Assembly (NCBI RefSeq): GCF_021869535.1
Contig: NW_026262581.1
Location: forward strand, 117,952,771 to 118,016,770
Origin: Mytilus californianus
Lineage: Eukaryota > Mollusca > Bivalvia > Mytilida > Mytilidae
Length of the DNA stretch: 64,000 nucleotides
Direction of reading: 5' to 3'
Position 1 is the stretch's first letter. Every line of letters begins with the position of its first letter. Below the pieces are notes generated by a model. That model had not been told where the DNA came from. It ran no database searches and saw nothing but the letters and a program-made list of their open reading frames with translations. Below, in pieces: positions 1 to 10,765 of this stretch. The position numbers were made by a program, and so were the translations under genes.

Positions 1-1
1 A

Positions 2-857
2 AAGAATAAGGACAAAGAAGCAGAATTGACAAACGATATCATGAAAGTCATTAGTTTAGATCTAAAGGCTCTTCTAAAGTGCCCTTTATTAAAAGCGAGC
101 GCAATGTATTACAAGAAAAAACTGTCCTGTCATAACTGTACAAAATTTGACATATATAAAGATATTATTTGTTATTTTTGGACAGAAGTCGAAGGTGACC
201 TAAAATCAAATTCATTTTCATCATGTGTTGTCGATTACATCATGAGTTTGGACAATAGCATTAAAACTTTAATTATATACAGTGACGGTTGAACATACCA
301 AAATAGGAACGTTACTTTGTCCAATGCACTACTTAAAGTAGCCTACGATAAAAAAGAATACTATTTTTCAAAAGTACCGAGAAAGGGGTCATACACAAAT
401 GGAGGTTGATAGCGTTCACAGTGTCATAGAATGTAAACTATAAAACAAGCCAATGTATGTGCCGCAGAATTATGTAGATATCTTTAAAGTATCCCGCCTT
501 GAACGTCCATATGACGTAAAATATCTCTCATACCAGTTTTTCAAGAAGTATTGTGATCTGAATTAATACAACTCTATTCGGCCAGGTTCTAAGGTTGGTG
601 ATAATGTTGTCACTGATATCCGTGCTCCTATGTACTTACCTGAGGGAGAAATAAAGTATAAACTGACAATGTCGGGGGATTACTTAGAATTACCAAGACG
701 GGCAAAAATTTCAGCACCTGGAGATACGGATCAAGTAGCTAATCTTCATAATTCTTCTTTGTCTATCAAAGCCTCGAAGTATAAGCACCTCCAAGAACTG
801 AAAAGTGTTGTTCCAAGAGATTTCCATGCATTCTATGATAACTTACCACATGCATAA
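2..857 (+). pseudogene. Broken transposase-like gene, C-terminal part
   Basis: Translating forward across frames gives a protein with the order of conserved blocks seen in a widespread invertebrate transposon-derived family: a Cys/Trp block (CHNCTKFDIY, then CYFWTEVEGD), an acidic block IIYSDG followed after one stop codon by TYQNRNVTLSNALL, then MEVDSVHSVIE in a shifted frame, then APMYLPEGEIKYKL and a closing KHLQELKSVVPRDFHAFYD before the stop. The spaced D and E residues suggest a DDE/RNase-H-fold transposase, but I cannot name the superfamily. Breaks seen: TGA at about 290, a frameshift near 370-400, TAA near 440 and TAA near 563. The 5' part is outside the window. It lies upstream of the first receptor exon and is almost certainly dead. 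Confidence is high that it is a degraded mobile-element ORF, lower for the family. Confidence 0.7.
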
Positions 858-1229
858 CAATGCCTGATATGTTTTATGTACATGTATAAAGAAAGGATAT
901 TTTGTAGTCTTATGTTCTTTGACTTTTTCGTGTGTTCTTTTCATAATAACAAAGAATACTAAATGACTTAGGAAAAGTCATATTTTATTTAAAAAATGCA
1001 CTGACCTTTCCAATTTTATTTTTTATTATCATAATTTAGATACAATATCAAAGGATCGGTGTTGAAAACTGTTTTGAAAATAGACTATTTTTTTTCTGCT
1101 ATCATTCTATATTCAGCATTAAGAATTGTGCATGTACGTTTGATTTTGTTTGTATGTATTTTTTTTTACAGTTTAAAGAATAAACATTAAGATTATGTGT
1201 TATTTATGTGTTTATTGCATAACAGCGAC
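858..1229. other. AT-rich 3' flank of the transposase-like pseudogene
   Basis: No coding signal. An AATAAA at 1179-1184 sits about 320 bases after the pseudogene stop and could be its old polyadenylation signal. Confidence 0.35.
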
Positions 1230-2182
1230 GATATGCTAAAATCATTTAAGGGTATGCTTAAATGATTTAAACATATGCTAAACTATTTAAGCATACCCTT
1301 AAATGAATTTAGCAAATTTAGTATATACTGAATTGTTCAGCTTATACAGAAATGTTGGCGCGGAGTCAAGGTCATACATATTAAACTTCGTATATTTGAT
1401 CATATATACCAAGTTCATTTTAGCATATACTTAATTCATTTAAGCATATATTTAATGAATTTAGCTTATGCTAAAATGAATTTAGCTAATGCTGAATTAT
1501 AACTTAGTATATGATTAATTAATTGTGTTTTTTTAATGAAAAGTTCGCTTTCTTAACTAGTTGGTTGGAAGACAGTTACTGCATGCGGTCCTTACTAATA
1601 CAAACATATCGCAACTAAATTGTTGATCAGAGAATTTTCGTTGCTTATTTACAATGTCTAACAGAGGACGTCGCACAGACCATCATTCTTGACTACGTGT
1701 AATGGAATCGTGCAGGATTGAATCCGTTTACTGAACAGTGATCGTTTAAAACTTATTAAAGATCCGCAGTGAATGTCAACATTTTTATTTAGGGAGCTAC
1801 CATTTGATTTTGATGGGAGGGGGCTAGGACCTCAATATTGTTCAAAAAAGTGACAGGAGTTAAAACCTGAGAAAATAAAAAAGCAGAATATTCTATTAAA
1901 AAAAAAAAAAAAAACGCTGCGAGACAGAAACAAAAAAGCAGAATACATATATTGTGGAAAAAAGAGTCAGGATAAAATAATCCTTCCTAGCACCCCCCTA
2001 GAAATCATATGGTTGCTCCCTTATGTAACGGGTGCACTCTTGGATGATATTTTCTTTAAATTCAGCAATTCAGTATATGCTTGAATTAAGGATATGCATA
2101 AATGAATTAAGCATATGCTGAAATAAATTTTATAAAACAATTATGACCTTGATTCCGCGCCAAAATTTCTGTATAAAGTAAA
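1230..2182. repeat. Foldback repeat with GCATATGC-type palindromes
   Basis: Two arms are inverted copies of each other: about 1338-1500 and 2055-2177. Each carries a core like 'GTTGGCGCGGAGTCAAGG' (reverse complement at 2143-2165) followed by clustered short palindromes built on GCATATGC and ATTTAAGCATA. A further palindromic block lies at 1230-1330. The loop (about 1500-2055) has no ORF. It looks like a foldback or MITE-type DNA element. Confidence 0.55.
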
Positions 2183-2325
2183 ATAACAAAAATACCAAAC
2201 TCCGAGGAAAAATCTAAACGAAAAGTCCCTCAGCAAATGGCAAAATCAAAAGCTTAAACACATCAAACGAATGGATAACAACTGTCATATTCCTGACTTG
2301 GTACAGGCACAGGTATAACCTTAAT
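2165..2325 (-). repeat. Repeat B fragment (3' tail of Penelope-like retroelement)
   Basis: Matches, in reverse orientation, the tail that follows reverse-transcriptase coding ends at 8110-8608 and 42535-42735. It begins with AAGTAAAATAACAAAAATAC and contains GTCATATTCCTGACTTGG. It separates the foldback repeat from a further GCATATGC cluster. Confidence 0.6.
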
Positions 2326-2465
2326 AATTCAGCATATGCTAAATTGATTTTAGCATATTATGTAATCATTTTAGCATATGCTAAATTGAATTAAACGTAC
2401 CATAAAATGATTTTAGCATATGCTTAATTCGATATTTATGATCGTGATTCCGCGTCATACAAAAT
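2325..2465. repeat. Third GCATATGC palindrome cluster
   Basis: Repeats TTTAGCATATGCTAAATT-type palindromes and ends in GATCGTGATTCCGCGTCATA, the same end as the right arm near 2143-2165. It is another arm of the same foldback family. Confidence 0.5.
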
Positions 2466-3801
2466 CGTCAACACGGGAAACTGGGGAGAGGTGTTTGATA
2501 ATTTTACTTACCTTGATCGCTTTTTCTCCGCTTCAAAAACGCCGGCGCTACCCTGTGTAAAACATAGCCAACACTCCGCAAGTAGCGTTCTACATGGTGA
2601 AGTGAGGATGGAAAACCAAACATTCAGAAAAGTTGTGCCAAATGCGGGTATAGCCACCTAAGGATTGGAGTAAAACACCAGAGTGTTGCGAGTATTTCAA
2701 AATTTCGTGAACTAGAACTTTACGGAAAATGAACGTACTAATGGTCTTTTATGTTAACTTACAAGTGCTGACAAATGGAATGGTGATTCCCTTGAAACGT
2801 ACACCAGCAGTGGTGTCGACCCAGTAGTTTGTAAAAGCTGATCAAAGGTACCAGGCCAATAATTTGTTATGCGTTTCGTCTACTCAAGACTCATCAGGGG
2901 AGCTCAAACTAAAACAAATTAAATGCGAAGCTGAAGAGGATTGAAAACAAAACATATGGTGCCAAGTACCGCTGAGGCCATCTATGCCAGGGGGTTGAAA
3001 ACCGTGGTGTTTCAAGTAATTTTCAAATGAACGTAAAATTTACAGAAAATAAACATTTCTGTGATATTTCAGGTCACCACAGAAGTAATGACTCTAGTCT
3101 TGGACTGATAATACCCTGTGGGTCGAAATGTCCGATCTCCATTGGCATCGCTTCAGTGGTTATAAAAACGGATTAACGCTGTCAGGCGTTTAATCAATTA
3201 CGCCGGACGCGCGATTTGTCTGCATTAGTCTATTCAATGGTGCTCGAATCAAAACAGACGGAAGGCCGAATCCGATACGAAATTTGATTATTTGAAAACC
3301 ATATTTTCAGAAAAGTTCTGCCAAATAAAGATGAGGCCATCTCTAGCTATGTGTAGAAAAAAACAGTGAAGCTAGTCATAATTTGAGTAGAACAGATTTA
3401 TTGTAAGAAAACTAGATGAAGTATTACGAAATGGAAATATTATGAAATTGTCTTTGTGGAAAAGGTGCGGCGAACTAGTTTGGTTCCGATGCTGTAAAAC
3501 ATATAAAAAAACAATTGTTTCATTATTTTCTATGTCGTTATCATACCGTCAGCTTGTTTCTTTTAGGGATACATTACAGTCGTTTTATCCAGTAAAAGTA
3601 TGTTTTCTTTCTTAAAATGATATAGCATAGGGTTTAATTTAAACGTTCACAAGTCCTTCTCTCTGTGTTCGAAGCGCTTAATAAATAATGAAATTTCAAC
3701 GATTCCCTTGCTGTAAATTGTTTAAAATACTTTGAATCTATTTTCTTACTAAAATATTTAAACATAATAATGTACTAACAAAACATTCTTAATAATTTCA
3801 G
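2466..3801. other. Intron or upstream sequence, no gene recognised
   Basis: Slightly less AT-rich than its surroundings. It holds faint internal repetition (blocks around CAGAAAAGTT.TGCCAAAT at about 2625 and 3310; GAGGCCATCT at about 2975 and 3333). No CCP-like ORF is visible. A possible short exon near 3568 is discussed in the findings. The last bases form the splice acceptor (AATAATTTCAG) of the first receptor exon. Confidence 0.4.
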
Positions 3802-3987
3802 AAATAACTTGTCAACCTTTCATATTGGATAATAATGTACACGCAAGTATACAGCCAGACCTAAACAAATATGTTGTCAATACCAGAGTAACACTTTCAT
3901 GCATTACTGGTTACACTGGTTCGGATACAGTTGCAGTATGTCAGGCTAATGGTCAGTGGTCGTCCCAACAAATACCGAGATGCACAC
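3802..3987 (+). CDS. Receptor exon: sushi/CCP domain 1
   Basis: One complete complement control protein (sushi/SCR) module, about 61 residues, encoded by a single exon. It begins ITCQPF, has VTLSCITGY, then AVCQANGQW, and ends PRCT. The four cysteines with the CxxGY and GxW spacing are the CCP signature (disulfides C1-C3, C2-C4). The exon is bounded by acceptor TTTCAG and donor GTATGT and has phase 1 at both ends, the usual arrangement for shuffled extracellular modules. CCP domains bind proteins or glycans on the cell exterior, as in complement regulators, selectins and many invertebrate lectin-like receptors. Joined to the next exon it reads RCT-P-VNC in frame. It is the first clear exon in the window; upstream exons must exist because this one starts mid-codon. 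Confidence 0.88.
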
Positions 3988-6254
3988 GTATGTATATTAG
4001 TTATCGATTATTATGGTAAATGTCTGAGGAATTGAAATCTATAAAGTAACTGAAAATGTGTTGGCAAGATTTGAATTAGTTTAATTACTTAAAAGTACAT
4101 CAAATTTGAGTACTATAGATCTAACTAACTAAAATGCTAAAATCAGGTACAGTTTTTATGTTGATTTGCAGGGTACCTGTATCAATGAATATTCGAATTC
4201 TTTAGAGTTGATTAAGTTGTAATGTATTACGCCTAATGATAATTATTAGTATACAGGTGAAAATGTTCATTGAATGAATTGACAGTGACTGAAACTGGTC
4301 AGGAGTTCAATGCATAATTCCAAGAAGTATAATTGAAGTATGGAACGGAGTTCAAATCAGCTGAATATACATTTTTTTATAAGCGAAAAGCAAGCTGATA
4401 TATATCTCACTGGTGACACGACATATTAGAAAAACCACCTACAGATTTTCGCTTTTTTTAAGAATGCACAAAAGAACCCATTCTCCTAGCTTATTCGCAG
4501 TACTGTCCTTGATTTTCAAAAAAGAGAAAACATATGTGTACTCTTAATTTATAAGGACAACATGTCCATTAAAAAAAACAGAGGGCAGGACAATACAAAA
4601 GCACGAATGAATCATGTATATATTAGAATGTACTAATTTTAATGTAAAACAAAATATGTTTAGATATCAAAGTTAATGATTTCCAATGAGGTTACTATGA
4701 ACAGAATAATTATTTGTAAATTTGATTAAATGCCGACAAATTCTAGAACAGGTTTCAAATTACTTGCATTGTTCAATATTTATATAAAGCAATATATTTA
4801 GTTCAATTAGAACTTATTTTCAATATCTGGACACAATGACACTCTAGGAGAATGCAACAAAATTTCAGAAGAAAAGCGTCACATTTGGACTGTGCCTGTT
4901 AGGAGCCTGTAATTGTTGTCGTTTGTCGCGCTGTCTTTAATTTCACATTTATTTTTCGTTAATTGTTTTGTACAAAAATAAGGGTGTTGGTTTTCCGTTG
5001 AATTGTTTAACATTTTGTCATTTCGGGCCTTTTGATAGTTGACTATACGTTACAGGTTTTGCAAATTGTTGAAGGGCGTATGGTGACTTATTGTCGCTTA
5101 CATCTACATGTACGTCATTATTCTCTGTTTAATAGATGTGTCATTAGCTTTTATATCGCATCTTCCTATGATACCTCTGCTTAACCAAGTTGGGATATAT
5201 CATAATCGGGGTGTTTGTCCGTCCGTCAGTTTGTCCATTCGAACCAAATTATTTTAAATCAAAGAATGAATCTCAACGAATCTTTCAAATAATCTGTATG
5301 ACGTCATGTACTTGTGCATCTCTGATTTTTACTTTTTTTTATCAGGATTTCTTAGATTCCCCACTAACGGATTTCAATCAAAATATTAAAACACTGGTGT
5401 TTTGTGATTTTTATATGCTTAAACCGGTCAAAAAGGATAACTAATTTTGCAGAAAATGTTTTGGTGCGTTGTGCTTTTTCTTTAGTTTTCAATGTATATT
5501 GTTTTTCTATTTTTAGCCAAGGTGTTATGGTTTTTTTTGATTTAATAATATCGAATGCTTCCTTTGCATGTTCTCTCTCTTTGAGAGGTATTGAAACCGT
5601 TTTTGAAAGAAAAGGAGAGAAAGTAAATTTACTCCTTTCTTACTTTTATTTTTGTGCCAGACATGCTGCATGTATTACGTTTACAAACTTTTGTTGTTTT
5701 TATTGGTTTTGGTAGGTGGTTTACTTATAGAGTATTTACGCCTTTAATTCATATAACATAAGTATTATGTATATACACTCATTCCTACATATATTTTAAG
5801 TATTACATTTTGGCGGGTAATTATATGAAACTGTGAAGAACAGGGTTGACTGTGCTACAAACTTGATATACACTTCAAAATTATCAGTCAGATTCCCATT
5901 ACCTTTTCATTTATAGACTGATTTTGTATTGTTTTATAGACTTGGAAAAATCGCTGAATAAATTTCTAAACGTTCCCTTCAAAATACAGAGCAATATTTT
6001 ATCATGTGACTCATTGGTGGACAGTAGTGTTTTTGAAATGAGAAATGAAAATGTGATTTTTATACCAAAATATGCCTCCAAAAGGAATAAAAAGGACTAA
6101 TACCAGTAACAGTAGCGATTATATTTCTTCGGTAGTTTCTTCGAATAAAAACTTACGGAAAAGAAAAGTAGAACTGATTTAACGAATGTAAACACAGGTG
6201 ACAATGCAAATGTTAACAAATCGTCCCATACATTAAACAGTGGTCATTTGCAAA
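3988..6254 (+). other. Intron sequence, mostly featureless
   Basis: Start of the 16.2-kb intron after CCP1. At about 4890-5130 there is a diverged reverse-orientation piece of dispersed repeat A (GTCGTTTGTCGCGCTGTC, GAAGGGCGTATGGTGAC). A common bivalve-type repeat with the phrase GTCCGTCCGTCAG lies near 5215. No coding signal. Confidence 0.4.
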
Positions 6255-6692
6255 AAGTAAAATAACAAAAATACCGAACTCCGAGGAAAATTCAAAACAG
6301 AAAGTCTCTAATCCAATGGCTAAATCAAAAGCTCAAACATATCAAACGAATGGATAACAACTGTCATATTCCTGACTTGGTACAGACATTTTCTTATGTA
6401 GCAAATGGTGGATTAAACCTGGTTTTATAGCTAGCAAAACCTCTCACTTGTAAAATTCCATTATATTGACAACGATGTGTGAACAAAACTAACAGACATA
6501 ATAGGGGTACAGCAGTCAACACTGCTACAATCCCAATCACTATGAAAACAAACAAACACATCAACATAGAAAATCAAAAGGCACACAGACAGCACACTAG
6601 CAAAAACGAAAGACAAGAATACAAAAATTTACCGTAGCACAATAACACAATGACGGGATGTATAAGTATCGAGCCACGTCAAATGGATATTA
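6255..6692 (-). repeat. Repeat B, reverse copy
   Basis: About 440 bases closely matching the reverse complement of the retroelement 3' region at about 8110-8608 plus part of the upstream ~105-bp repeat, down to the block ending near 6692 (ACGTCAAATGGATAT). No ORF. Confidence 0.65.
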
Positions 6693-6778
6693 CTATTAAT
6701 TTTCACTTCTTCGAACTATGAACATCAAGATTATTTATTTTGTAAAAATATTTTTTTTCTCCATTTGAACTGTACACG
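6693..6778 (-). repeat. Distal piece of long repeat A, cut off by insertion
   Basis: Matches the reverse complement of about 50385-50465 (blocks CACTTCTTCG, CATTTGAACTGTACACG). The rest of the same repeat resumes at 8609, so this is one repeat copy split by the retroelement at 6779-8608. Confidence 0.6.
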
Positions 6779-7150
6779 GCTTCCTCCGCCTCATTTTTAG
6801 ACTTATACCTCGAATTTGACATACACAGTCATCTCAGTACCAGAATCTATGACAAACGAGACGATTTTAATTTTGAAATTATCAATTTCCTCCACCTTAG
6901 TAGCAATATACCAACTTCACCTGCATATGGGATATACATTTCCAAACTTATTCGGCATTCAAGAGCTTGCAGCTCCTACTCAGACTTTGTAAAACGTCAC
7001 CAGTGTCTGAGCAGAAAGTTGATGAACCAGGGGTATGTCAAAGAACGTCTCGTCCTTTTTCTACAAAAGTTCATCGGAAGGTACCAAGACCTTGTTGATA
7101 AATATTCCGTATCAACTTCACAAATAATACACGATGGTCTTGAAGTATAG
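6779..7150 (+). pseudogene. Penelope-like reverse transcriptase, C-terminal fragment
   Basis: Open to the natural stop. Readable blocks are ASFLDLYLEFD, STRIYDKRDDFNFEI, SPAYGIYISKLIRHSRACS, KRHQCLSRKLMNQGYVKERL and SQIIHDGLEV-stop. This order is that of the region after the catalytic YxDD box in Penelope-like or related RTs common in bivalves. The catalytic domain itself is absent, so the fragment cannot be active. Related ends occur at 33705, 42112, 43862 and, in another subfamily, 40054. Confidence 0.7.
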
Positions 7151-7202
7151 ATTCTGCGTACTGACGTTGTTTATCATCTTAATAACGTGTTATAGTGTCT
7201 TT

Positions 7203-8108
7203 ATTAATATTACTTTTACTGTTAAGTCTGTTTTTTGAGATATCCATTTGACGTGTCTCTGTACTTGTGTATCCCGTCATACTTTGAACGACAAAATTAT
7301 TTTATTTATTAATATTACTTTTACTGTTAAGGTAGTTCTGGGGTATACCGCCATCTTGAATTGTACAATCACAGTAAATAATCGGTCTAGTTCTTTGTCC
7401 AAATCTGCAAATTTGGCTATAGATTTGCAATTTATAGGTTACACTGTTTATTTAAACAAAGTAAACTTAGTTAATCATTGCATTATCGAAAATGTTTTAA
7501 CAGATATCAAATATTTGTGCTTTTAGAATTAATATTTCAAATAAACCATTTAAGGGGAGATAACGCTTTTAGTACAAAATTTATACTGGACATATAGGGA
7601 AATTTTCATATTTTACTTGTAGCAAGAAAACAAGTTCGGTGACATCATTTTTTCTTTTTATTTTCTTAAAATATATTATAAAACCTATCTTCTCATATTT
7701 TATTTCAAAATTCTGTCTCATAGATTTCTTTGTATGCACAAAAATGTGTTTTTTCATGAACAATCTAAGCAAATTTTGGCAATTTTGAACGACTCTTACC
7801 TTGAAAAAAAGCGCGGTGACCCATACTTTTTAACATTTTTTGAAAGAAGCATAGTAAAATCTTCATTTTGGCAAAGTATAAGAAAATTCTGTCATTTTTT
7901 TTCTATACCCCTGAACTACCTTAAGTCTGTTTTTTGTGATATACATTTGACGTTACTCTGTACTTATGTATCCCGTCATACTTTGAATCACAATATTATT
8001 TTATTTATTAATATTACTTTTACTGTTAAGTCTTTTTTTTGTGATATCTATTTTACGTGACTCTGTACTTATGTATCCCGTCATACTTTGAACGACAAAA
8101 TTATTATA
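7203..8108 (+). repeat. Three ~105-bp tandem units in the retroelement 3' region
   Basis: Units share TTAATATTACTTTTACTG, TCTGTACTT.TGTATCCCG and CATACTTTGAA. They start near 7203, 7308 (interrupted by the MITE, resuming at 7921) and 8007. Confidence 0.7.
7331..7920. mobile_element. piggyBac-type MITE with TTAA target duplication
   Basis: Ends are inverted: GGTAGTTCTGGGGTATA at the left and TATACCCCTGAACTACC at the right, with TTAA directly outside both ends (7327-7330 and 7921-7924). Removing 590 bp plus one TTAA restores the tandem unit exactly as in its neighbours, which proves a clean insertion. The interior has no transposase ORF, so it is non-autonomous. TTAA duplication is the hallmark of piggyBac transposases. 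Confidence 0.82.
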
Positions 8109-8608
8109 TGTCTACCTGTGCGAATTTCAAACGCGCGATTTTACGCCAGTACTTTAAACCTTCCATCCTTTATGGGTGGATTTTACATAGATAAATAGAA
8201 TCGTATAATAAAAAAGCAAAATGAGGATGTTAAATTTGATGTATGCCTTTTTGTGCTTCTTCGTTACATTTGTTTTTTTTTTTTAGTGATTAAGATGATA
8301 ACACAATGTGAACTGCTGTACCCCTATTTTTGACATTTTTACCTATTGTGTCTGTTTGTTTTGTTCACGCATCGTTGTCAATATAATGGAATTTGATGCG
8401 ACTGTCAAACAAGTGAGAGGTTTAGCTAGCTATAAAACCAGGTTCAATCCACCATTTTCTACATAAGAAAATGCCTGTACCAAGTCAGGAATATGACAGT
8501 TGTTATCCATTCGTTTGATGTGTTTGAGCTTTTGATTTTGCCATTTGATTAGGGACTTTCCTTTTTGAATTTTCCTCGGAGTTCAGTATTTTTGTGATTT
8601 TACTTTAT

Positions 8609-9235
8609 ACCTAACAACAAAATTATTTTCATTTACCTGTGTTTAAAGTAATTGCAAACGGCTGATATTTTTGTTCAAGCATATTGTTTTTCTTAAATTG
8701 TTTAACATTTTACAGCGGTATAACATGTTACTTTAATTAATCTTCCCTTAGTTTATTTATATTGTATTTACATTGTATCATAGATCAAATTTATTTGTTC
8801 AGTGTATGTTCAATGGTGTTAATATGTCTTTTGATTGAGTTAAGCCATTTCAATTGATATTTCATATTGTGTCTTTCTATGTTGTGATGTTACACTATTG
8901 TGTCAGATAAGGGTGAAGGTTTGGTACCATTTAAACGTTTAAACCCGCTGCAATTGTTTGCACCTGTCAGGAATCTGATGTTTAGTAGTTGTCGTTTGTT
9001 GATGTGTTTATAAGTGTTTCTCGTTTCTCGTTTTTTATATAGATTAGACCGTTGGTTTTCCCGTTTGAATGGTTTTACACTAGTACTTTTTGGGGTACTT
9101 TATAGCTTGCTGTTCGGTGTGAGCCAAGGCTTCGTGTTGAAGACGTACTTTGACCTTTAATGGTTTACTTTTATAAATTTTGACTTGGATGGAGAGTTGT
9201 CTCATTGGCACTCATACCACACCTTCTTATATCTA
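8609..9235 (-). repeat. Long dispersed repeat A, reverse copy
   Basis: About 625 bases matching the reverse complement of 49735-50370 almost throughout, and its proximal part matching 61750-62165. The end reads GAGAGTTGTCTCATTGGC, the head of the family. No ORF. Confidence 0.7.
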
Positions 9236-9289
9236 ATAACCAAAAATAGACTAAACAGAAAAAGTAATAATTTACAAAGACTAATAAAA

Positions 9290-10765
9290 GAATAATATAA
9301 TACGTTATTAATATATCTGAATGTGAAATTAAATGATCTGGCTTCTTTGATCTTCTTATTTTTGACAAGTGTCTGAAGGAACTCCGACTCATATGAAAAT
9401 AAATAGAGGTCGGCAAGGAGAGGCGCACAGTTCGTTCCCATAGTCTACCTCCAAATTCAACAAATATGTTGTCAATAAGAAACTCAAGCATACTGATCAC
9501 TTGTTCCTCAGTGTAGCATGTTTTACGTTTTTGTTCACTGTTAACAAAATATGCCGTTTGGTATCCCAAAGTAATAAATTTATAGCGTATGCTATCATTT
9601 TTATGTTGAAAAGCATTGTGGATTATTTCTTTTAGACGATTTTTCAATTTCACATGTGGAATGGTGGTATACAGGGTTGAAAAATCAAAAGTTTTGATAG
9701 AACTAATTTCAGAGGAAGATCGAGATTTTAATTTATCCAGAAGTTCTTAGTTTTTTAGAATCCCCATATGGTTAATACCATACGTGAGTAAACAGTTTCA
9801 CAGTATTTTGGAAGACCCTCTTTCACTGCGGACAGAATTTTTGTCAATCTAATGGACAATTCCTTTGTGGAACATGCAGATGCGCCGGCAATGTTCTTTT
9901 AGACGATTTTTCAATTTCACATGTGGAATGGTGGTATACAGGGTTGAAAAATCAAAAGTTTTGATAGAACTAATTTCAGAGAAAGATCGAGATTTTAATT
10001 TATTCAGAAGTTCTTAGTTTTTTAGAATCCCTATATGGTTAATACCACTACGTGAGTAAACATTTTCACAGTATTTTGGAAGACTCTCTTTCACTGCGGA
10101 CAGAATTTTTGTCAATCTAAAGGACAATTCCTTTGTGGAACATGCAGATGAGCCGGCAATGTTTTTTTAAACGATTTATCAATTTCACATGTGGAATGGT
10201 GGTATACAGGGTTGAAAAATCAAAAGTTTTGATAAAACAAATTTCAGAGAAAGATCGAGATTAAATATTATTAAGAAGTTTTTTAGAATCCACATATGGT
10301 TAATACCACTACGCGAGTAAACAGTTTTACAGTATTTCTGAAGACTCTCTTGCACTGCTGACAGATTTTTTTGTCAATCTAAAGGACAATTCTTTCGTCG
10401 AACATGCAAATAAATCGGCAATGTACCGTTGTTTGTACGGAATTTTGTGAAGCTTGGGTATCCAATACAAACAAGGTAAGTCCTCCGATTTGCTGTTCAA
10501 TGTAATGTTCATTTGAAGCCATGAAGGACTTATGATTTGCCAAAATCTCATCCTTGTCAAATGATATGTTTTTGTATGTAGGATTACCTGAGTGCTCATT
10601 TATTCCTAATTCTTTTACAAGACACTCGTAATAGTACGATTTACATACAAAGACAATATTATTTGAAGCTTTGTCCGCAGGAACAACAACATACTTATCG
10701 TGAAGAGATGATAGACATTTCACAGCTTCTTTGTCTCTGAAAAGACAACTTGAACTCATTTATTA
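9290..10765 (-). pseudogene. Penelope-like reverse transcriptase, disrupted
   Basis: Reading the minus strand from about 10765: an N-terminal block VKCLSSLHDKYVVVPADKAS, LVKELGINEHSGNPTYKN, LPCLYWIPKLHKIPYKQRYI, STKELSFRLTK; then, after a triplicated segment, KLKNRLKEIIHNAFQHKN, QTAYFVNSEQKRKTCYTEEQ, LEFLIDNIFVEFGGR, GTNCAPLLADLYLFSYESEF and finally RYINNV. The fingers motif and the GTNCAPLLADL block are those of Penelope-like RTs in bivalves. The catalytic box expected as YIDD reads YINN, frames shift at several points (for example after GGR), and coding similarity stops soon after the box. It is dead. The C-terminal half of the same subfamily survives separately at 40054-40626. Confidence 0.75.
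9634..10435 (-). repeat. 267-bp segment present three times in tandem
   Basis: The block starting at AGACGATTTTTCAATTTCAC occurs at 9634, 9901 and (diverged, AAACGATTTATC) 10169, so periods are 267 and 268. Each copy runs through ATCAAAAGTTTTGAT to a Cys/Ser coding block near CAGATG.GCCGGCAATG. The array is an internal triplication of the RT pseudogene. Confidence 0.85.

Larger units (their letters stand above)
6779..8608 (+). mobile_element. 5'-truncated Penelope-like retroelement (RT end plus 3' region)
   Basis: Consists of a reverse-transcriptase C-terminal coding end (6779-7150), a noncoding region of three ~105-bp tandem units (7203-8108, split by a MITE) and a conserved tail (8110-8608) ending in TTTTACTT. 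It is inserted into a copy of long repeat A, whose two halves flank it. The missing 5' part fits truncated reverse transcription. Confidence 0.6.

Noticed and set aside
4980-5720. Overlapping plus-strand frames 5190-5444 and 5404-5715
   Set aside because: Phe/Cys/Leu-rich text typical of T-rich DNA; no motif, no splice context.
8820-9235. Repeat A as a protein-coding gene (frames through its minus strand)
   Set aside because: Several copies in both orientations with no shared open frame.
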